Assembly (NCBI GenBank): GCA_037349105.1
Contig: JAYJMM010000106.1
Location: forward strand, 186,001-250,000
Source: Limnomonas spitsbergensis
Taxonomy: Eukaryota; Chlorophyta; Chlorophyceae; Chlamydomonadales
Reading direction: 5' to 3'
DNA: 64,000 nt
Shown here piece after piece: positions 22,501 through 31,987 of the stretch. The notes under the pieces were generated by a model, which was not told the DNA's origin, ran no database searches, and was given only the letters and a program-made list of their open reading frames with translations. Position 1 is the first letter of the stretch. The number at the start of each line of letters is the position of its first letter. Position numbers and translations under genes: made by a program.

Positions 22501-24118
22501 AATGGGCAATGGAGAATTTGATGTCGGGACTGAGGTTCCAGAGTCCCCCCTTTCAAGTTGGGATGAGCCCCCCCCCTTCTACCCTGAAGCCACAATGGCC
22601 CCTCATCTTCTAGGTTTTACCTCTCTGGTTCGCTGTGCCTGCCTACCTGCCTGCCTGCCTGCCTACCTGCCTGCCAGACTGCCTACCTGCCTACCTGCCT
22701 GCCTGCCTGCCTGCCTGCCAGCCTGCCAGTCTACCTGCCTGCCTACGTGCCAGCCTTCCTACCTGCCAGCCTGCCTACCTGCTTGCCTACCTGTCTGCCT
22801 GCCTACCTGCCTGCCTGCCAGACTGCCTACCTGCATGCCTGCCTACCTGCCTGCCAGCCTACCTGTCTACCTGCCTGCCTACGTGCCAGCCTGCCTACCT
22901 GCCTGCCTACCTGCCTGCCTGCCTACGTGCCAGCCTGCCTACCTGCCAGCCTGCCTACCTGCCTGCCTACCTGCCTGCCTGTCTGCCTACCTGCCAGCCT
23001 GCCTACCTGCCTGCCTGCCTGTCTGCCTGCCTACCTGCCTGCCTACCTGCCTGCCTGCCTGTCTACCAGCTTGCCTGCCTGTCAGCCTGTGTGTTTGCCT
23101 GTATTTGTTGTTTGTGGCCCCACTTCACATGCTGGCTGGTCGGCAAGGCTGGCATACTGTGCGTGCTCACACCTCCCCACACCGTCATGGTCACACCTCA
23201 CAGCATATAATTCACACATCCCCACACACTGTTTAAACCTCACCACACTCTACATGCAGTGTTTCTGGTCTTTCCTTCTCTTCTGGCTGCTCCACAAGGC
23301 AGGCATCCTGCGCGTGCCCTTGGAGGTCGAGGCCATAGGGATGGACGCGGCGGCGATGGCCACGGGGTCAGGCAAGGGCATCAGCATGGCATTGATAAAC
23401 GACTCAAAGGTGAGCCATAGAATGAAATGAAGGAAGAAGACGAGAAAGACAGAAAACCACGCCCCCCTTAGGGGTGTGCGGGAACAGCGCAGCTCGGGGC
23501 CGAAGCCACATCCGCACCGTTACCATCAAACAAGGGTGCGGCAAGCTAGTTAGGCTTTGGCGGCTTACGTTAGGTGAGGTGTCAAGAAAAAGGGGGAAAA
23601 CTGCGTCCCCCCTAGGGCTGTACGGGTTAGGGGAACAGCGCAGCTCGGGGCCAAAGCCACATTTGCACCATTACCAGCATCACCTGCTGCCTCCCTCCCC
23701 TCCTGCCCTGCCGCTCGTCTGAGCTGCCTCTCTCCCCTCCTGCCCTGCCGCTTATCTAAGCTGCCTCCCTCCCCTGCTGCCCTGCCGCTTGTCGCAGACC
23801 CCGGATGGAAGCAGCCGAATCGATCGGGTGAAAAAGACCTCCTATCGACGCGCGAACTCCAACAGGATATCCCGCCCCACATCGATGTCGAGGCCGCAAG
23901 AGAGGCACGAAGGCAGCACCCCTTACCCCCCTCCGATGTCCCGGCCGGAGGAGATGATAGAAATCGGCTACGCAACAGACACCAACAGTGTGGCGACCAC
24001 ACACAGGTCGGCAGCGATGTGGGGGGCCGACTCGTGCGGCGAAAAAGAACATGGCCAGCTTGCCCTCATGGTCATGGCCGCCGACATGGGACAAAGACAG
24101 GACAGGCGGCAAGATTAG
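13521..24118 (+). CDS. AMT-type ammonium transporter, 13 exons
   Basis: Proposed exons: 13521-13667, 13788-13913, 14108-14142, 14660-14775, 16215-16393, 19180-19285, 19588-19744, 20334-20515, 20729-20844, 21372-21470, 22232-22339, 23260-23409, 23798-24118. All junctions are GT-AG and phases close to 613 codons plus TAG. It should encode a plasma-membrane NH4+/NH3 channel with about 11 membrane helices. Family signatures in order: FMMQIGFAMFVGG, RSKNMASILLKSVID, FGFSFGDG, GSLAERC, DFAGSGVVHTLGGFSALAGS (first conserved His), CNGVLGG, GCSVVTPWAA, SIHGVAGIWG (second His), FYGGHGQLL and the C-terminal IGMD. The GMD-LT stretch, whose Thr regulates plant AMT1 proteins, reads GMDAAAM here, so that Thr is missing. 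The tail after it is about 130 residues, Arg/Ser-rich and unusually long. Exon 1 is the least certain part. Several introns contain duplicated exon edges. Confidence 0.9.
14774..14998 (+). mobile_element. MITE family C copy in AMT intron 4
   Basis: The right end reads GACAAAATAAACGCTG, matching the inverted terminus of family C; the body has the family's GTCAGCTCCATGTCCGCTAC and CCAGCCATGCTGCTTTGGCC segments. The left end is uncertain: CAGTGGGTATTTTG at 14774 resembles the terminus and coincides with the exon 4/intron 4 boundary. No matching target duplication was found. Confidence 0.55.
15211..15430 (+). mobile_element. MITE family C copy, second in AMT intron 4
   Basis: Begins GTGTTTCTTTTTTCATGACT, then CAGCTACATGTCGGCTACAC and the CTGGCCAGCCCTGCTGCTC-like body. 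The right terminus is not clear; an internal segment resembling CCTGGACCGGCCTAC appears near 15421-15436. Confidence 0.55.
15481..15706 (+). repeat. About 110-bp direct duplication in AMT intron 4
   Basis: Two adjacent copies beginning CTCGATGCATCATGCTGCCA (about 15483 and 15592), each followed by GCCGCCAT-rich sequence and CCCCATACGTCATGG. A third start is seen at about 15680. Purely intronic. Confidence 0.65.
17221..19179 (+). repeat. 35 x 56-bp minisatellite carrying the 3' splice site of AMT exon 6
   Basis: The array fills most of intron 5. Each unit reads ATCTACCCGGTCATGTACCA, then CCTGACCTTTTCCTCCTACC, then CGTTTGGATCTACCAG with variants. The first part equals the beginning of exon 6 (ATC TAC CCG GTC ATG), and the second part is a pyrimidine tract ending in CCAG. 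The true exon 6 begins at 19180, exactly 35 periods after the first unit at 17221. Every unit is therefore a decoy 3' splice site plus about 20 exon bases. Most units carry a TGA in one of the three frames (CACCTGACC). More diverged forerunners are visible from about 16920. Confidence 0.9.
19256..19560 (+). repeat. Duplicated 3' edge and 5' splice site of AMT exon 6
   Basis: The end of exon 6 with its donor, GGGCGCCATTGACTTTGCAG then GCTCAGgtgtgtgtt, recurs after about 90 bp as GGGCGCTCTCTGCTTTGCAG and again at about 19420 as GGGCGCCATCAGCTTTTCAG. Each copy is followed by GTGTGTGTTAGCCTA-like sequence. The second copy has lost the G before the donor. Confidence 0.75.
20909..20975 (+). pseudogene. 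Partial duplicate of AMT exon 9 in intron 9
   Basis: About 60 bases encoding WAAIICG-like sequence followed by APCVV and GDVLL repeat the second half of exon 9 (20729-20844) with roughly 85% identity by eye. The copy has no donor at the equivalent place (CTGCTCAATGGGG instead of CTACAAATGTTCAAGgt), so it is probably intronic debris. Confidence 0.8.
21064..21371 (+). repeat. CAATCCTGTTG repeats and a trace copy of the AMT exon 10 edge
   Basis: Between a fragment CGGATTGACGACCATGT at about 21085 and the true exon 10 (CAG then ATTGACGACCCTG at 21372) lie roughly 15 degenerate units of GTTGCAATCCT. The unit resembles the sequence just before the acceptor (ATGTTGCAATTCGTTTGCAG), so the array may have grown from the branch-point/acceptor region. 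Confidence 0.65.
21783..22175 (+). pseudogene. Three decayed tandem copies of AMT exon 11
   Basis: Copies of exon 11 lie at about 21785-21850, 21900-21985 and 22098-22175, upstream of the intact exon at 22232-22339. Each retains an acceptor-like CAG and the coding core (GGGACAGTTCATGATGGGCA and GGTCACGGTCAGCTG or variants). All are cut off after the segment for GHGQLLLC and none has the hydrophobic end or the gtaagt donor. The third copy contains a TAG stop (GACTAGCCGGAG); the second is open but encodes unrelated sequence after the truncation. Confidence 0.85.
22378..22450 (-). repeat. Dispersed repeat family E copy
   Basis: Inverse of the segment at 30660-30752 and 36253-36345; shares GGATAGAGCTGCTGTGGGTC and CTTCGGCGGAGGAGT. 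Lies in AMT intron 11. Class unknown. Confidence 0.6.
22636..23075 (+). repeat. (TGCC/TACC)n tetranucleotide array in AMT intron 11
   Basis: About 440 bases of CTGC, CTAC and occasional CAGC words. All three forward frames are open and give Leu-Pro-Ala-Cys repeats, a trivial result of the 4-bp period without stops. Confidence 0.9.
23114..23165 (+). pseudogene. Decayed copy of the start of AMT exon 12
   Basis: ATGCTGGCTGGTCGGCAAGG then CTGGCATACTGTGCGTGC parallels the true exon 12 sequence coding FWLLHKAGILRVP (23286-23325). It sits directly after the tetranucleotide array and about 140 bp upstream of the real acceptor. Confidence 0.6.
23447..23690 (-). mobile_element. Two LINE 3'-end fragments, family B, in AMT intron 12
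   Basis: Two minus-strand copies (about 23447-23545 and 23585-23690) carry GGTAACGGTGCGGATGTGGC, the CCCCGAGCTGCGCTGTTCC segment and a GTTTTCTGTCTTTC or GTTTTCCCCC tail. The same sequence directly follows the coding remnant of an endonuclease-type LINE at 32.1 kb, so these are probably 5'-truncated insertions or a SINE using that tail. Confidence 0.65.
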
Positions 24119-24834
24119 AAGTTGGGTCTGGCAGGCCGGGCGACAAGATTGAAGCTGGGTCAGGCAGGTCAGGCGGCAAGATTGAAGCTGGGTAACAAGA
24201 CAGGCTGCTGACAGCGGCGACACAAGTAGTTGGGATAGATAAGCCGGGCGGCTGACTGTCCTAGATGAGGGCTAGGGCTAGGCAGGTCCAGCAAATCCAA
24301 GCTCATTCTCACAGTCTGGCAGGCAAGCCAAGGGTCAAGCAGCGAATAGAGCCAAGCAGGCCGAGAGGCAGTCCGACAGGCAAGCTAAGAGCCAGGCAGG
24401 CAGTCGGGCAGGCAAGCTAAGGGCCAGGCAGTGCAAATAGGAATGGCGGGGAATGGCGGCTCATGCTGCAGGCGAGTCTCGGTTGCGAAGGTGTGAGAGT
24501 GGGTGTCCCATCTGCGAGGGACCTGAGGAAGAGGTGTGAGGGCCGAGTAAGGGAGGGGGGGGGGGGGCAGGTGAGGATTAGGGGGGGTGTTCCTGCGAGG
24601 CACGGCGTTTCTAGTACGCTCGGTAGGGAGTAGCTCCTTAGTTTGGGCGGACGCCGTGTCTTGTCTGCCTACTGCCAGACGCAAGGATGAACTGCGTAGG
24701 TTCTGGTGGCGGCTGCGAACATGGTGATTAGGGGAATGAGGGTTCTGGCGAGTCTGGACGTGATGTTTCGATGTCTGTCAGATGCTTCCAGATGTGAAAA
24801 AGCTAAGGTGGCTGAAAGCATGGGAGGTAGGGGG
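24119..24834. other. 3' flank of the transporter gene
   Basis: Holds degenerate GGCAGGCAAGC-type repeats (about 24120-24430) and a G-rich run at 24556-24568. No gene is recognised. Confidence 0.4.
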
Positions 24835-25036
24835 CAGTATTTATTTTATCTTGGCTACGATTAATTTTAACTCGTAACAAGTTCATGGTTGTCAGGCCGC
24901 GAAGGTCTGATTGGGACCAAACCTGGACCGGACTTCAACTGGTGGCCAAACTAGCATAGCTGGTGATAAATGGGGCCTCCGGCTAGAGGCTGTAGTGTAG
25001 CTGAAAAGTAGCTCAGTTACGAAAAAAGAAACATTG
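24835..25036 (-). mobile_element. MITE family C copy
   Basis: The left end is CAGTATTTATTTTATC and the right end ACGAAAAAAGAAACATTG, the family's inverted termini. The body reads GGGACCAAACCTGGACCGG then GTAGCTGAAAAGTAGCTCAG on the plus strand. The flanking octamers (GTAGGGGG, GGGGGAGG) are similar G-rich sequences but not a clean duplication. Confidence 0.65.
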
Positions 25037-25765
25037 GGGGGAGGGTTGCGGGCGGTACAAGATATTGGAAAGCTGCTTCTACCTCAAAGGGAGATTTCTG
25101 CTTTCTGGTTTATACACCCGGCATAAATCCATATATGTCATATATGGTGTGTATGTGTATAATACGTGTTTTGTGCTGATTTACCGGTGTAGATGTACAT
25201 TTCATATTTGTGGCAGTGCAGTTTCATGGGCGGTCCCCGAAATATCGGCCCTTCGGACGGGAATTATGCCGTTTGCATGTATGCATGCATGCAACAACAA
25301 GACTGAGTTCAGTTTGGGGTGTCGTTTAGGGCATGGCCCTCGCTGGCATGCAAGTGCATTCGTCTGTTTGACGTCGTGGATGCATGATAAGCTATTTTTG
25401 TGTGCATCTGCTACATCATAGCCTTAGGGCGCCTGGTGTAGCAAGTCATGGTGCCGGGGCCCCCGGCCAGGCCGGTCAAAGTTTGGTCCGATTGGCCCAG
25501 GGGTTTGGTGTACGCTGAAATAGACAGTGGTGCATATCAGGAATGTGTTAGGTCTGTGTTAGGTGTTAGGTCTGGGCGTGTGGCTTCCGACGTAACCGAT
25601 TAAACTTTTGGCACAGCAAGGTCTGCACTATCTCAACAATCTGCTCTGTCCACAGCGAGGTTAATTCATATTCTTGCACCCGCCCTCTCTCTTGATGCTG
25701 CTGCTCCCACATGAGTTGGCAGCCTCTGTTGATTCAAGGATTGCTTCTTGGTAGTTGGTATGTGT
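25037..25765. other. Intergenic, nothing recognised
   Basis: No family-like coding sequence; a GCATGCATGCATGCA word lies near 25275-25292. The stretch at 25430-25500 carries a GGCC-rich piece slightly resembling the family C body. Confidence 0.35.
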
Positions 25766-25918
25766 CAGGGTTGCCCGTTTGGGCCCAAATCCAGTACCGT
25801 TTAACAATTCCGTGTTATGTGAGGATGCCGTAATGGCCATTTTCTTTCCAGTGCGTCCACTTTGTCTCTACCGCACCGGTATCCGTACTGTACTGTATTT
25901 CTGTACTGGGTAACCCTG
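25766..25918 (+). mobile_element. hAT-like MITE with CAGGGTTGCCC ends
   Basis: Starts CAGGGTTGCCC and ends GGGTAACCCTG (10 of 11 inverted matches). Flanking octamers GTATGTGT and GTATTCGC share five positions. The same termini occur in the element at 28902-29075, which has a perfect duplication. Interior is TACTG/GTACCG-rich and non-coding. Confidence 0.6.
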
Positions 25919-25964
25919 GTATTCGCCTTGATGATCTTCTATTGTGATCTTTTTGTGTCCGAAT

Positions 25965-26990
25965 GATTATAGACACACTCCTTTTGCAGACTTTGCCTTA
26001 TGTTTGTCGGCACGGCAAACCACAACGTTTATACAGTTTTGGGCATGACGGCCCGATACTTTGTGATGGGCCCATGACATCTGTCCACCACGGCTTGACA
26101 GATACAGGTTTCTCTAGAGATTTGGAGGTAATTCACAGGGGTTTTCTTAGGCAGTGTCTGGGTCCTCGCAAGTCTGTGGCCGAGTTTGTTCTCATGAGTT
26201 AACTGCACCGTGAACCCCATATCTTAAGTATTTTTCAGCAGACCCTGAGTTTCTGGAATAGAATTAACCTGAGGCCTGACGACGACCTTGTGAAAATGGC
26301 TATGCAGGAAAATTGTGATTTGGCGAAGGCTGGCACTTCACATTGTTGGGCTGGTTTTCTGTCTACGATATTGATGACTCTGGATATTGATTTATTGACT
26401 GCTTCAGCCAATACCTTTTTGGATATTGAGGTCATTGTGAATTCAGCTAGGGATCAGTGGCTTTCCAAAATTTCCAGGGATATGCCACGTACGGCCCTGT
26501 CAGTACGTGCTACTCCTGACTCGGGGTTCAAATTGTTTACGTTCTCCAAGTGGTTCCAAATTAAGCGTGATGTGAAGGAGACTTTCTGGTACAATGTGAG
26601 TAAGCCTAATATTATTTTAGCCGAGCCCGGTATCGGATGGGGTCGCATTGGCTGAATGTTGAGACGGTGCGTTTTGAGAAACCTTGTGTGCCTCGTAGCG
26701 AGAGGATTTGTAGATGTTGCAATCTTAAATGTCGGGAGGATGAGCTTCACATGATTTACTGCCCGTTCTATACAGACCTTCGTTTTCAGTTTAACCTTAC
26801 TTTCCATAATTTCCCAGAGGACGAGGATGAGGCCATGAAACGGTACGCAAATGGAGTGTGGGGCAAACTAAATGCAGCGGATTCTGCATATGTGTTCTGG
26901 AAGAAATTTGTTTCTTTTATCTTTCAGTGTATGATGATGAAAAGAGAGAATCATCTCAAAACTTTGCCAAATTTCCTGTCTCCCCCCTAA
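25965..26990 (+). pseudogene. C-terminal remnant of a non-LTR retrotransposon polyprotein
   Basis: Three overlapping plus-strand frames read as one protein tail interrupted by frameshifts and stops. The pieces include FLRQCLGPRKSVAEFVLMSE, then a QQTLSFWNRI segment, then WLNVETVRFEK leading to ERICRCCNLKCREDELHMIY and CPFY. The motif order (TLRFWN, then IE-GR, R-C-C, EDE-H-L--CP-Y) is typical of the C-terminal region of LINE pol proteins. The reverse-transcriptase part is absent, so the copy is 5'-truncated. The frame shifts near 26637 and ends at a TAA near 26988, followed by the element's 3' UTR. Not a cellular gene. Confidence 0.75.
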
Positions 26991-27235
26991 CTCTCTAAGC
27001 GGTGCTCAATCGAACTCTTTTGCACCCACGTCTTATTTTATGGCTGGGGCTTATCTTCTGCACTATGGGGTTCATTCCCACGCCACTGTCGTGGTTGTGT
27101 GCTAGTTGCTTGCCCAGGGGGGTCACTGGTTTTCGCTTTCTGTCCTAGTGTATCAAGTGCCTGTAACGGTTTACGGGCACATGTCCCATGCATCAAGTGT
27201 GATGCTCTGTTGGACTGTAAAAACTTCAAACTTAA
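26991..27235 (+). mobile_element. 3' UTR of the LINE remnant
   Basis: This non-coding tail contains CGAACTCTTTTGCACCCACG, CTGCACTATGGGGTTCATTC and GTTGGACTGTAAAAACTTC. It is repeated almost word for word at 29757-29995, which fixes its identity as an element end. Confidence 0.75.
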
Positions 27236-28510
27236 CAATTCACCACCTCAACGCCCCCTTCTGTTTTGTTCGGCCCCCTTCTGTTCTGTGCGACCGTTAC
27301 GCCACCTGTTTTCGGACCTGGCAACCCTGCTCCCTCAACAGGCCTGGAAGGGTGGCGGTAGGGAAGCTTGGATTTGGGGTTTAAAAAACGGGCTCTCTTT
27401 CTTAGGAGGAAATGATTGGGAGAACTTGAACTCATAGCCGTTTCTATATATCGGACCCTTGAGTAGATTAGACGCCCAGAACTGACATAGGGGCTGATAT
27501 AAATCATAGATTCGAGGAACAAGTGTAAACTGGTGTTTTGTGGTGATACCATCGGCCACTGCTCCGAACGAGTTCCATGCTATGAGCGATTTGCTTTGCA
27601 ATATCTACCTTGAAGCAGCCCCACTCTTCCTGGCCCTACCCATACCCCCCCTGTTTGTGTATCCGTTCCATCTTATTCGCTTGCTCTTAAAGACTGCATT
27701 GGCATTGGTTCAGAGTGATAATAGAACTACTTCATCTCTGGGCTCAGGTCAAAAGGCCACGAGGGTACCCTAGTTTCACAAATAAACGCCGTACAAATAG
27801 TTCATACCTCTGGAGCTTCAAGCTCGTTTCGAATCCTCCATATGAATTGCTCTATGGCTCGATGACCTGGTATACGAGTTGCGTGAGCCAATGTGGAAAC
27901 TCCATTGGAAATGTGTCGCTATGGCACAGGTTAAGCCGGATTGCGCTGCCCTGACATACAGTTTACCTGTAGCTTGAAATGCTGCCTACATACCGTGCTT
28001 ACTAAGACCTTGGCTGTGCTTTCTATGTCTGAAAAACAAAGCATGACCACGAGGCACAAGATTAGCAGAGCGAAATGATGGCAAGAGCAGTCAATGGCAT
28101 TACATCTCGAGGCCATGTCCAAAAGGCCCAGCCGTATGCCTTGGGTGCCCGACTGTCTTGTCAGGAGGAAAATAAACTTAAGGCTACAGGACAAAAAGAA
28201 AAGAAATAGACGGAAAAGGGAGAAAGAAAACATCAACCCAACGAGTAAAGGAGTCTGAAGGATCCCCAGCTTGTCTAGATCCTAGCCCTCAGGGCCTGAA
28301 CAAAGAGGAAAGAAACGACCATACAGTACTGGGCAGCTGGTCCGGAAAATCTGGGTTTGGAGGGGAAATAAAGTTACGTCAAGGACTCACAAATGGTTGG
28401 GGAAAGAAAGGGGAGAGAAAGGAAGCCTCGGCCTATGAAACGAATTAGCCTCAACGATAGCTACCGTAGCTACCACATCCACCACAGAAGACAGAGCAGA
28501 TTGGGTAACG
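27236..28510. other. Intergenic, nothing recognised
   Basis: No family-like coding sequence; frames are short and of mixed composition. Confidence 0.4.
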
Positions 28511-28569
28511 TGTCAATAACGTTACAACTCTGGCCCCTGCTCAAAAAGGCTCGGCCGCGTGGGCGCCTG
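28511..28569 (-). repeat. Dispersed repeat family A copy
   Basis: GTCAATAACGTTACAACTCT, a GGCCCCTGCTCAAAAAGGCT segment and GGCCGCGTGGGCGCC are the inverse of the 3499-3560 copy; a purine tract follows on the plus strand, as expected for this orientation. Confidence 0.6.
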
Positions 28570-28901
28570 AATGAAGGGGTAGACGGAAAAAAAAGGAAAA
28601 GGGGTAGTTAAAGTGAAATGACAGACAAAAGGCTGGAAAGGAAAGGCAAAGGAATTTCCAGCCTCTGAGAACGTCTATGCCCAAAAAAATATCCACCACG
28701 TCTTTCACAAAAGCCTGGGCATCCCACCCAAGCTTGCCCCGGTACAACTCGAAGAAGTTTCTAGCACCGTTCGGGGGACCTGCCCATCCCCGCTCCCTTA
28801 ATTGATCCTGCAGATTGGGCAACGTGTGCTAGGATCCAAGGATCCGTCCTAGTGCCCCACTCTTCTTGTCAGCTAGGGGGGAGCGCCGGAGCGGGGCAGT
28901 C

Positions 28902-29075
28902 CCAGTAACCCGGTACGGAATACAGTATGGTCAAACTGTACGGTACGGGTACGGTACGGTACGGACATAATGGGATGGGCTAGTAAGAAAATGGACAATA
29001 CGGTAGTTCCAAACGGTACGGTACGGTCAAGTGATACGGGGTTTTTGCTGATGCGACCGTACTGGGTAACCCTGG
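28902..29075 (+). mobile_element. 174-bp hAT-like MITE with perfect 8-bp target duplication
   Basis: Begins CCAGTAACCCGGTACGG and ends CCGTACTGGGTAACCCTGG, a 17-19 bp inverted terminus with a small indel. Both flanks are GGGCAGTC (28894-28901 and 29076-29083). The interior is dominated by GGTACGGTAC words. Related termini occur at 25766-25918. Confidence 0.85.
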
Positions 29076-29083
29076 GGGCAGTC

Positions 29084-29756
29084 ACCTCTCCGATCGATCC
29101 AATCATCACTTTGGAATCATTGACCATCAACTCCCCAACGTGCATTTCTATGTCCCTAACATTCCGATATCATTCGTTTGAGGAAGGATATTGCAGGGGA
29201 GAGTGCGGGAGAATTTGAAATACCCCCAGTGTTGTATGTGGGGGGCATACATAGACAGCGAAAACCCCAATTTTGCTGGGGTTCGCCAGTAGGGGGTTAA
29301 CATGTCTGCATGGATCAAAAAAAACTGCGGGTAGTGGCAATGTGACTCGATAGCTATCAGGATAGCTATCAGAGCGGAGTGCCTTGTTAGCAGGGTTGAA
29401 TTTGGTGAATGAAGATGGACTTGCTGGGGTATAGAAGGTAGATTTCATCGGAGGACGTCCCTCCTCTGGGTGGCCATGAGCCACTGAACACGGGGCCAAT
29501 CATGGGAACCAAACTTTGACTGGCCTGCGGTCGGTAGCCGACTAGGCCTACTTCCCATAGGCAGCTGGGCAACAACACAATTCACACTTTTTAAACACTT
29601 TACTCACTTAAGTTACACAACACATAGTGCCTCACCCATTTCACATTTTTGTAAACACTTAATCTCATTGAAGTGTCGCTCACGCATCACACAGTTTTTA
29701 CACAGACTTATATTTCACTTAGATCTTCTCCTTTCCTTCTTAATTTTCCTAGGAGG
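29084..29756. other. Intergenic, nothing recognised
   Basis: No gene supported. A short CCCCAATTTTGCTGGGG hairpin lies near 29264-29281, and a GACTGGCCTGCGGTCGGTAG piece near 29518 faintly resembles family C. Confidence 0.35.
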
Positions 29757-29998
29757 CGTCCAACCAAACTCTTTTGCACCCACGTCATGTTCTATGGCTG
29801 GGGCTAATCTTCTGCACTATGGGGTTCATTCCCACGCTACTGCTCAGTGGTTGTGTGTTAATTGCTTATCCAGGGGGTCACTGGTTTTCGCTCCCTGTCC
29901 TAGCGTATTTAGTGCCTGTGCCGGTTTACGGGCGCAAGTCCCATGCATCAAATGTGATGCCCCGTTGGACTGTAAAAACTTCACATTCACATTCACGC
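29757..29998 (+). mobile_element. 5'-truncated copy of the LINE 3' end
   Basis: Aligns along its whole length with 26991-27235, in the same orientation, at high identity by eye. It ends in GTAAAAACTTCACATTCACA then TTCAC, a short ATTCAC repeat tail such as non-LTR elements often have. No coding part is included. Confidence 0.75.
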
Positions 29999-30109
29999 TG
30001 CACCATGCACTAATGCACGCCCCCACGGCCTGTGCCTGACATGTAGCTGAATTGAGATACATCTCCCTAAATGGACTAAGTCGTCGGCCCGCTGAAATAC
30101 CATAGAACC

Positions 30110-30792
30110 GGATAGGGTTCGCGCACCCTGGTTTTGGATATTTTAGCAAATCATCCGCGCAGGCAAATAAGCCATGCGTCCGCGCATCGCATTAACCGCG
30201 CAGCAACCAGAGCATGTAATTTTATTTTCTGTGCACGCAGCCAATACGATCTTATTAATACAGGTCTGCGCAGCTACCAAAACAACACTTTCGCGCAAGG
30301 CAAAAAGTCGGGAGAGGAAGAGGCCGACTGCCCTGAACTGAACAGCCCTCCTAGAAAGTGCTGCTAGATATTCGACAGTACCGTTAAGCCGACTACTGAA
30401 CATAATCTTGATATTTGGTACCGGTAATTAGTCCTCGCACCCCCCAAATAATATTTTGAGCCTTTGACTACGAAGTTCGCGCAACGGGATTTTTAAATTA
30501 TATTTACCGCGCATGCTGTTAGCGCATCCTCAAAAATAATTAATTAAACGACAAGTAGTGTTTCTGGCACGAAATAGCAAAAGATTCAGCTGCGCGTGCG
30601 CAGAGTAGAGTACTTTTTGCCTGCACAACGAATTGGATAGTAGAAAGACTAGAAAGACTACTCCTCCGCCGAAGCAGGAGGCGTGAGAACCGCTCGACCC
30701 ACAGCAGCTCTATCCAGGTTGGTAGGATAGCCCGCTAACGACATTCTGCCGATAGTATACTATTTCTCAACAGGGGTGCGCAGACCCTATCC
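30110..30792 (+). mobile_element. GCGCAG-rich element with inverted ends
   Basis: Left end GGATAGGGTTCGCGCACCC and right end GGGTGCGCAGACCCTATCC form an inverted pair with two mismatches. The inside alternates AT-rich sequence with many CGCGCA/GCGCAG words, and contains a copy of repeat family E (30660-30752), which may be a nested insertion. A target duplication is not evident. Confidence 0.5.
30660..30752 (+). repeat. Dispersed repeat family E copy
   Basis: Shares CTCCGCCGAAGCAGGAGGCG, CAGCTCTATCCAGGTT and GGATAGCCCGCTAACGACAT with the copies at 36253-36345 and, inverted, 22378-22450. Confidence 0.7.
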
Positions 30793-31059
30793 AATTTTAT
30801 GGCATTGTGATAAATTGCTTATGTGCCAGCCACTCAACTGTTCATTCATGGCATGACGTCATAACCCACATGCAGAGCACTGCAATATGTGGCCGTGTGC
30901 CTTCACTAGCGTTCCTGTTGAAGGGCTGAAGGGCAATCCGACAACGATGGTGTGTACTTCCAGGGCTGGCAGCGACTTAAGACTTCCACAGAGGGCACCC
31001 TAGGCTCCCTCAGCAACAGCTTCATGACACACCGACCCACTGTATCGATGGCAGAGAAG

Positions 31060-31711
31060 GAAACAGTACCCAGATGGAGACACCGTGGATGCCTGTAGAA
31101 CAAAAACTCGTCTTCAGGTGCTGGGCAAATGCGACACCGACAAATGCCCTCTTTTCGGGGAACACGACGGTGCTGGGCATATCTCTGGATCTTGCAGGCA
31201 CCCGGACATTACAAAATATGTACATTGGGAGACACCATGGAACAGGCAGGATCCTCCTCAGAGCCAAAGCCAAGGGTAGCAAGGCTTAGTTCGTCATGGC
31301 TGACCAGGGGACTGCCGAAAAGTGTGCCATGGCCGCATCGCCCGCCCTACCAAGCAACAGAGTACCCAGGGACCTGCTACCCCAGGTCCAACCAGCAACA
31401 ACAACCCCTGGCCCACAACATCAAGAGATAATGCAACCTGATATCATGTTATGCAAAAGGAAGAGCAACCAAGAAAGACACAAACATTAAAATGATGTTA
31501 TTTAATTGAAGTACTGTAGAGACTCAGATCCGAGGGACCAAATCTCAGCGTGCTACAGCCACACACAGAGGTAGTGCAGCAACTTCAGAGCACAGGACAC
31601 TGCAAACATAATATTTTTATCACAGTACCGGCGCGGATGTGGCTTCGGCTGCGCTGTTTCCTTAACTCTCACGCCCCCCACGGGGCGTAGCTTTCTTTCT
31701 TTCTTTCTTTG
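31060..31711 (+). mobile_element. 3' remnant of an endonuclease-type LINE, plus strand
   Basis: A frameshifted frame reads CDTDKCPLFGEHDGAGHISG then SCRH and, in the next frame, MYIGRHHGTGRILLRAKAKG and a VMADQGTAEKC piece. This is the CPLC-DxxGHxLGGCxH zinc knuckle and following helix found downstream of RNase H in restriction-like-endonuclease LINEs; the intact ORF at 50.5 kb has the equivalent segment. The end (about 31620-31711) carries the GCGCGGATGTGGCTTCGG 3' UTR and a CTTTCTTTCTTTCTTTC tail. Pseudogenised. Confidence 0.65.
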
Positions 31712-31987
31712 CAAAAATAATATATGTATTATCCCGATTATTTTGGGAACCTCTGGCACCATTTATAAAGAGCACACTAAGCAAGGCATACTCTCCCTTG
31801 GCATCAGCATATACCACGCCGGGAAGTGCGCTAAAAAATGCATGTGCATGCTACAAAAGTCTTACACAGTATTGTGCAAACCAAGCGTAGGTTACAGTTT
31901 TTCCTGACATCAGGATCCACCAGTCAGCCAGTCAAACACAGCCAGAAGCGTAAGCCACAATAGCTTGTATAAATCCTCTCTTGTTAT

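Noticed and set aside
22502..23430. Long overlapping reading frames giving Leu-Pro-Ala-Cys repeats
   Set aside because: They are the trivial translation of a stop-free tetranucleotide array inside an AMT intron; open in all three frames.
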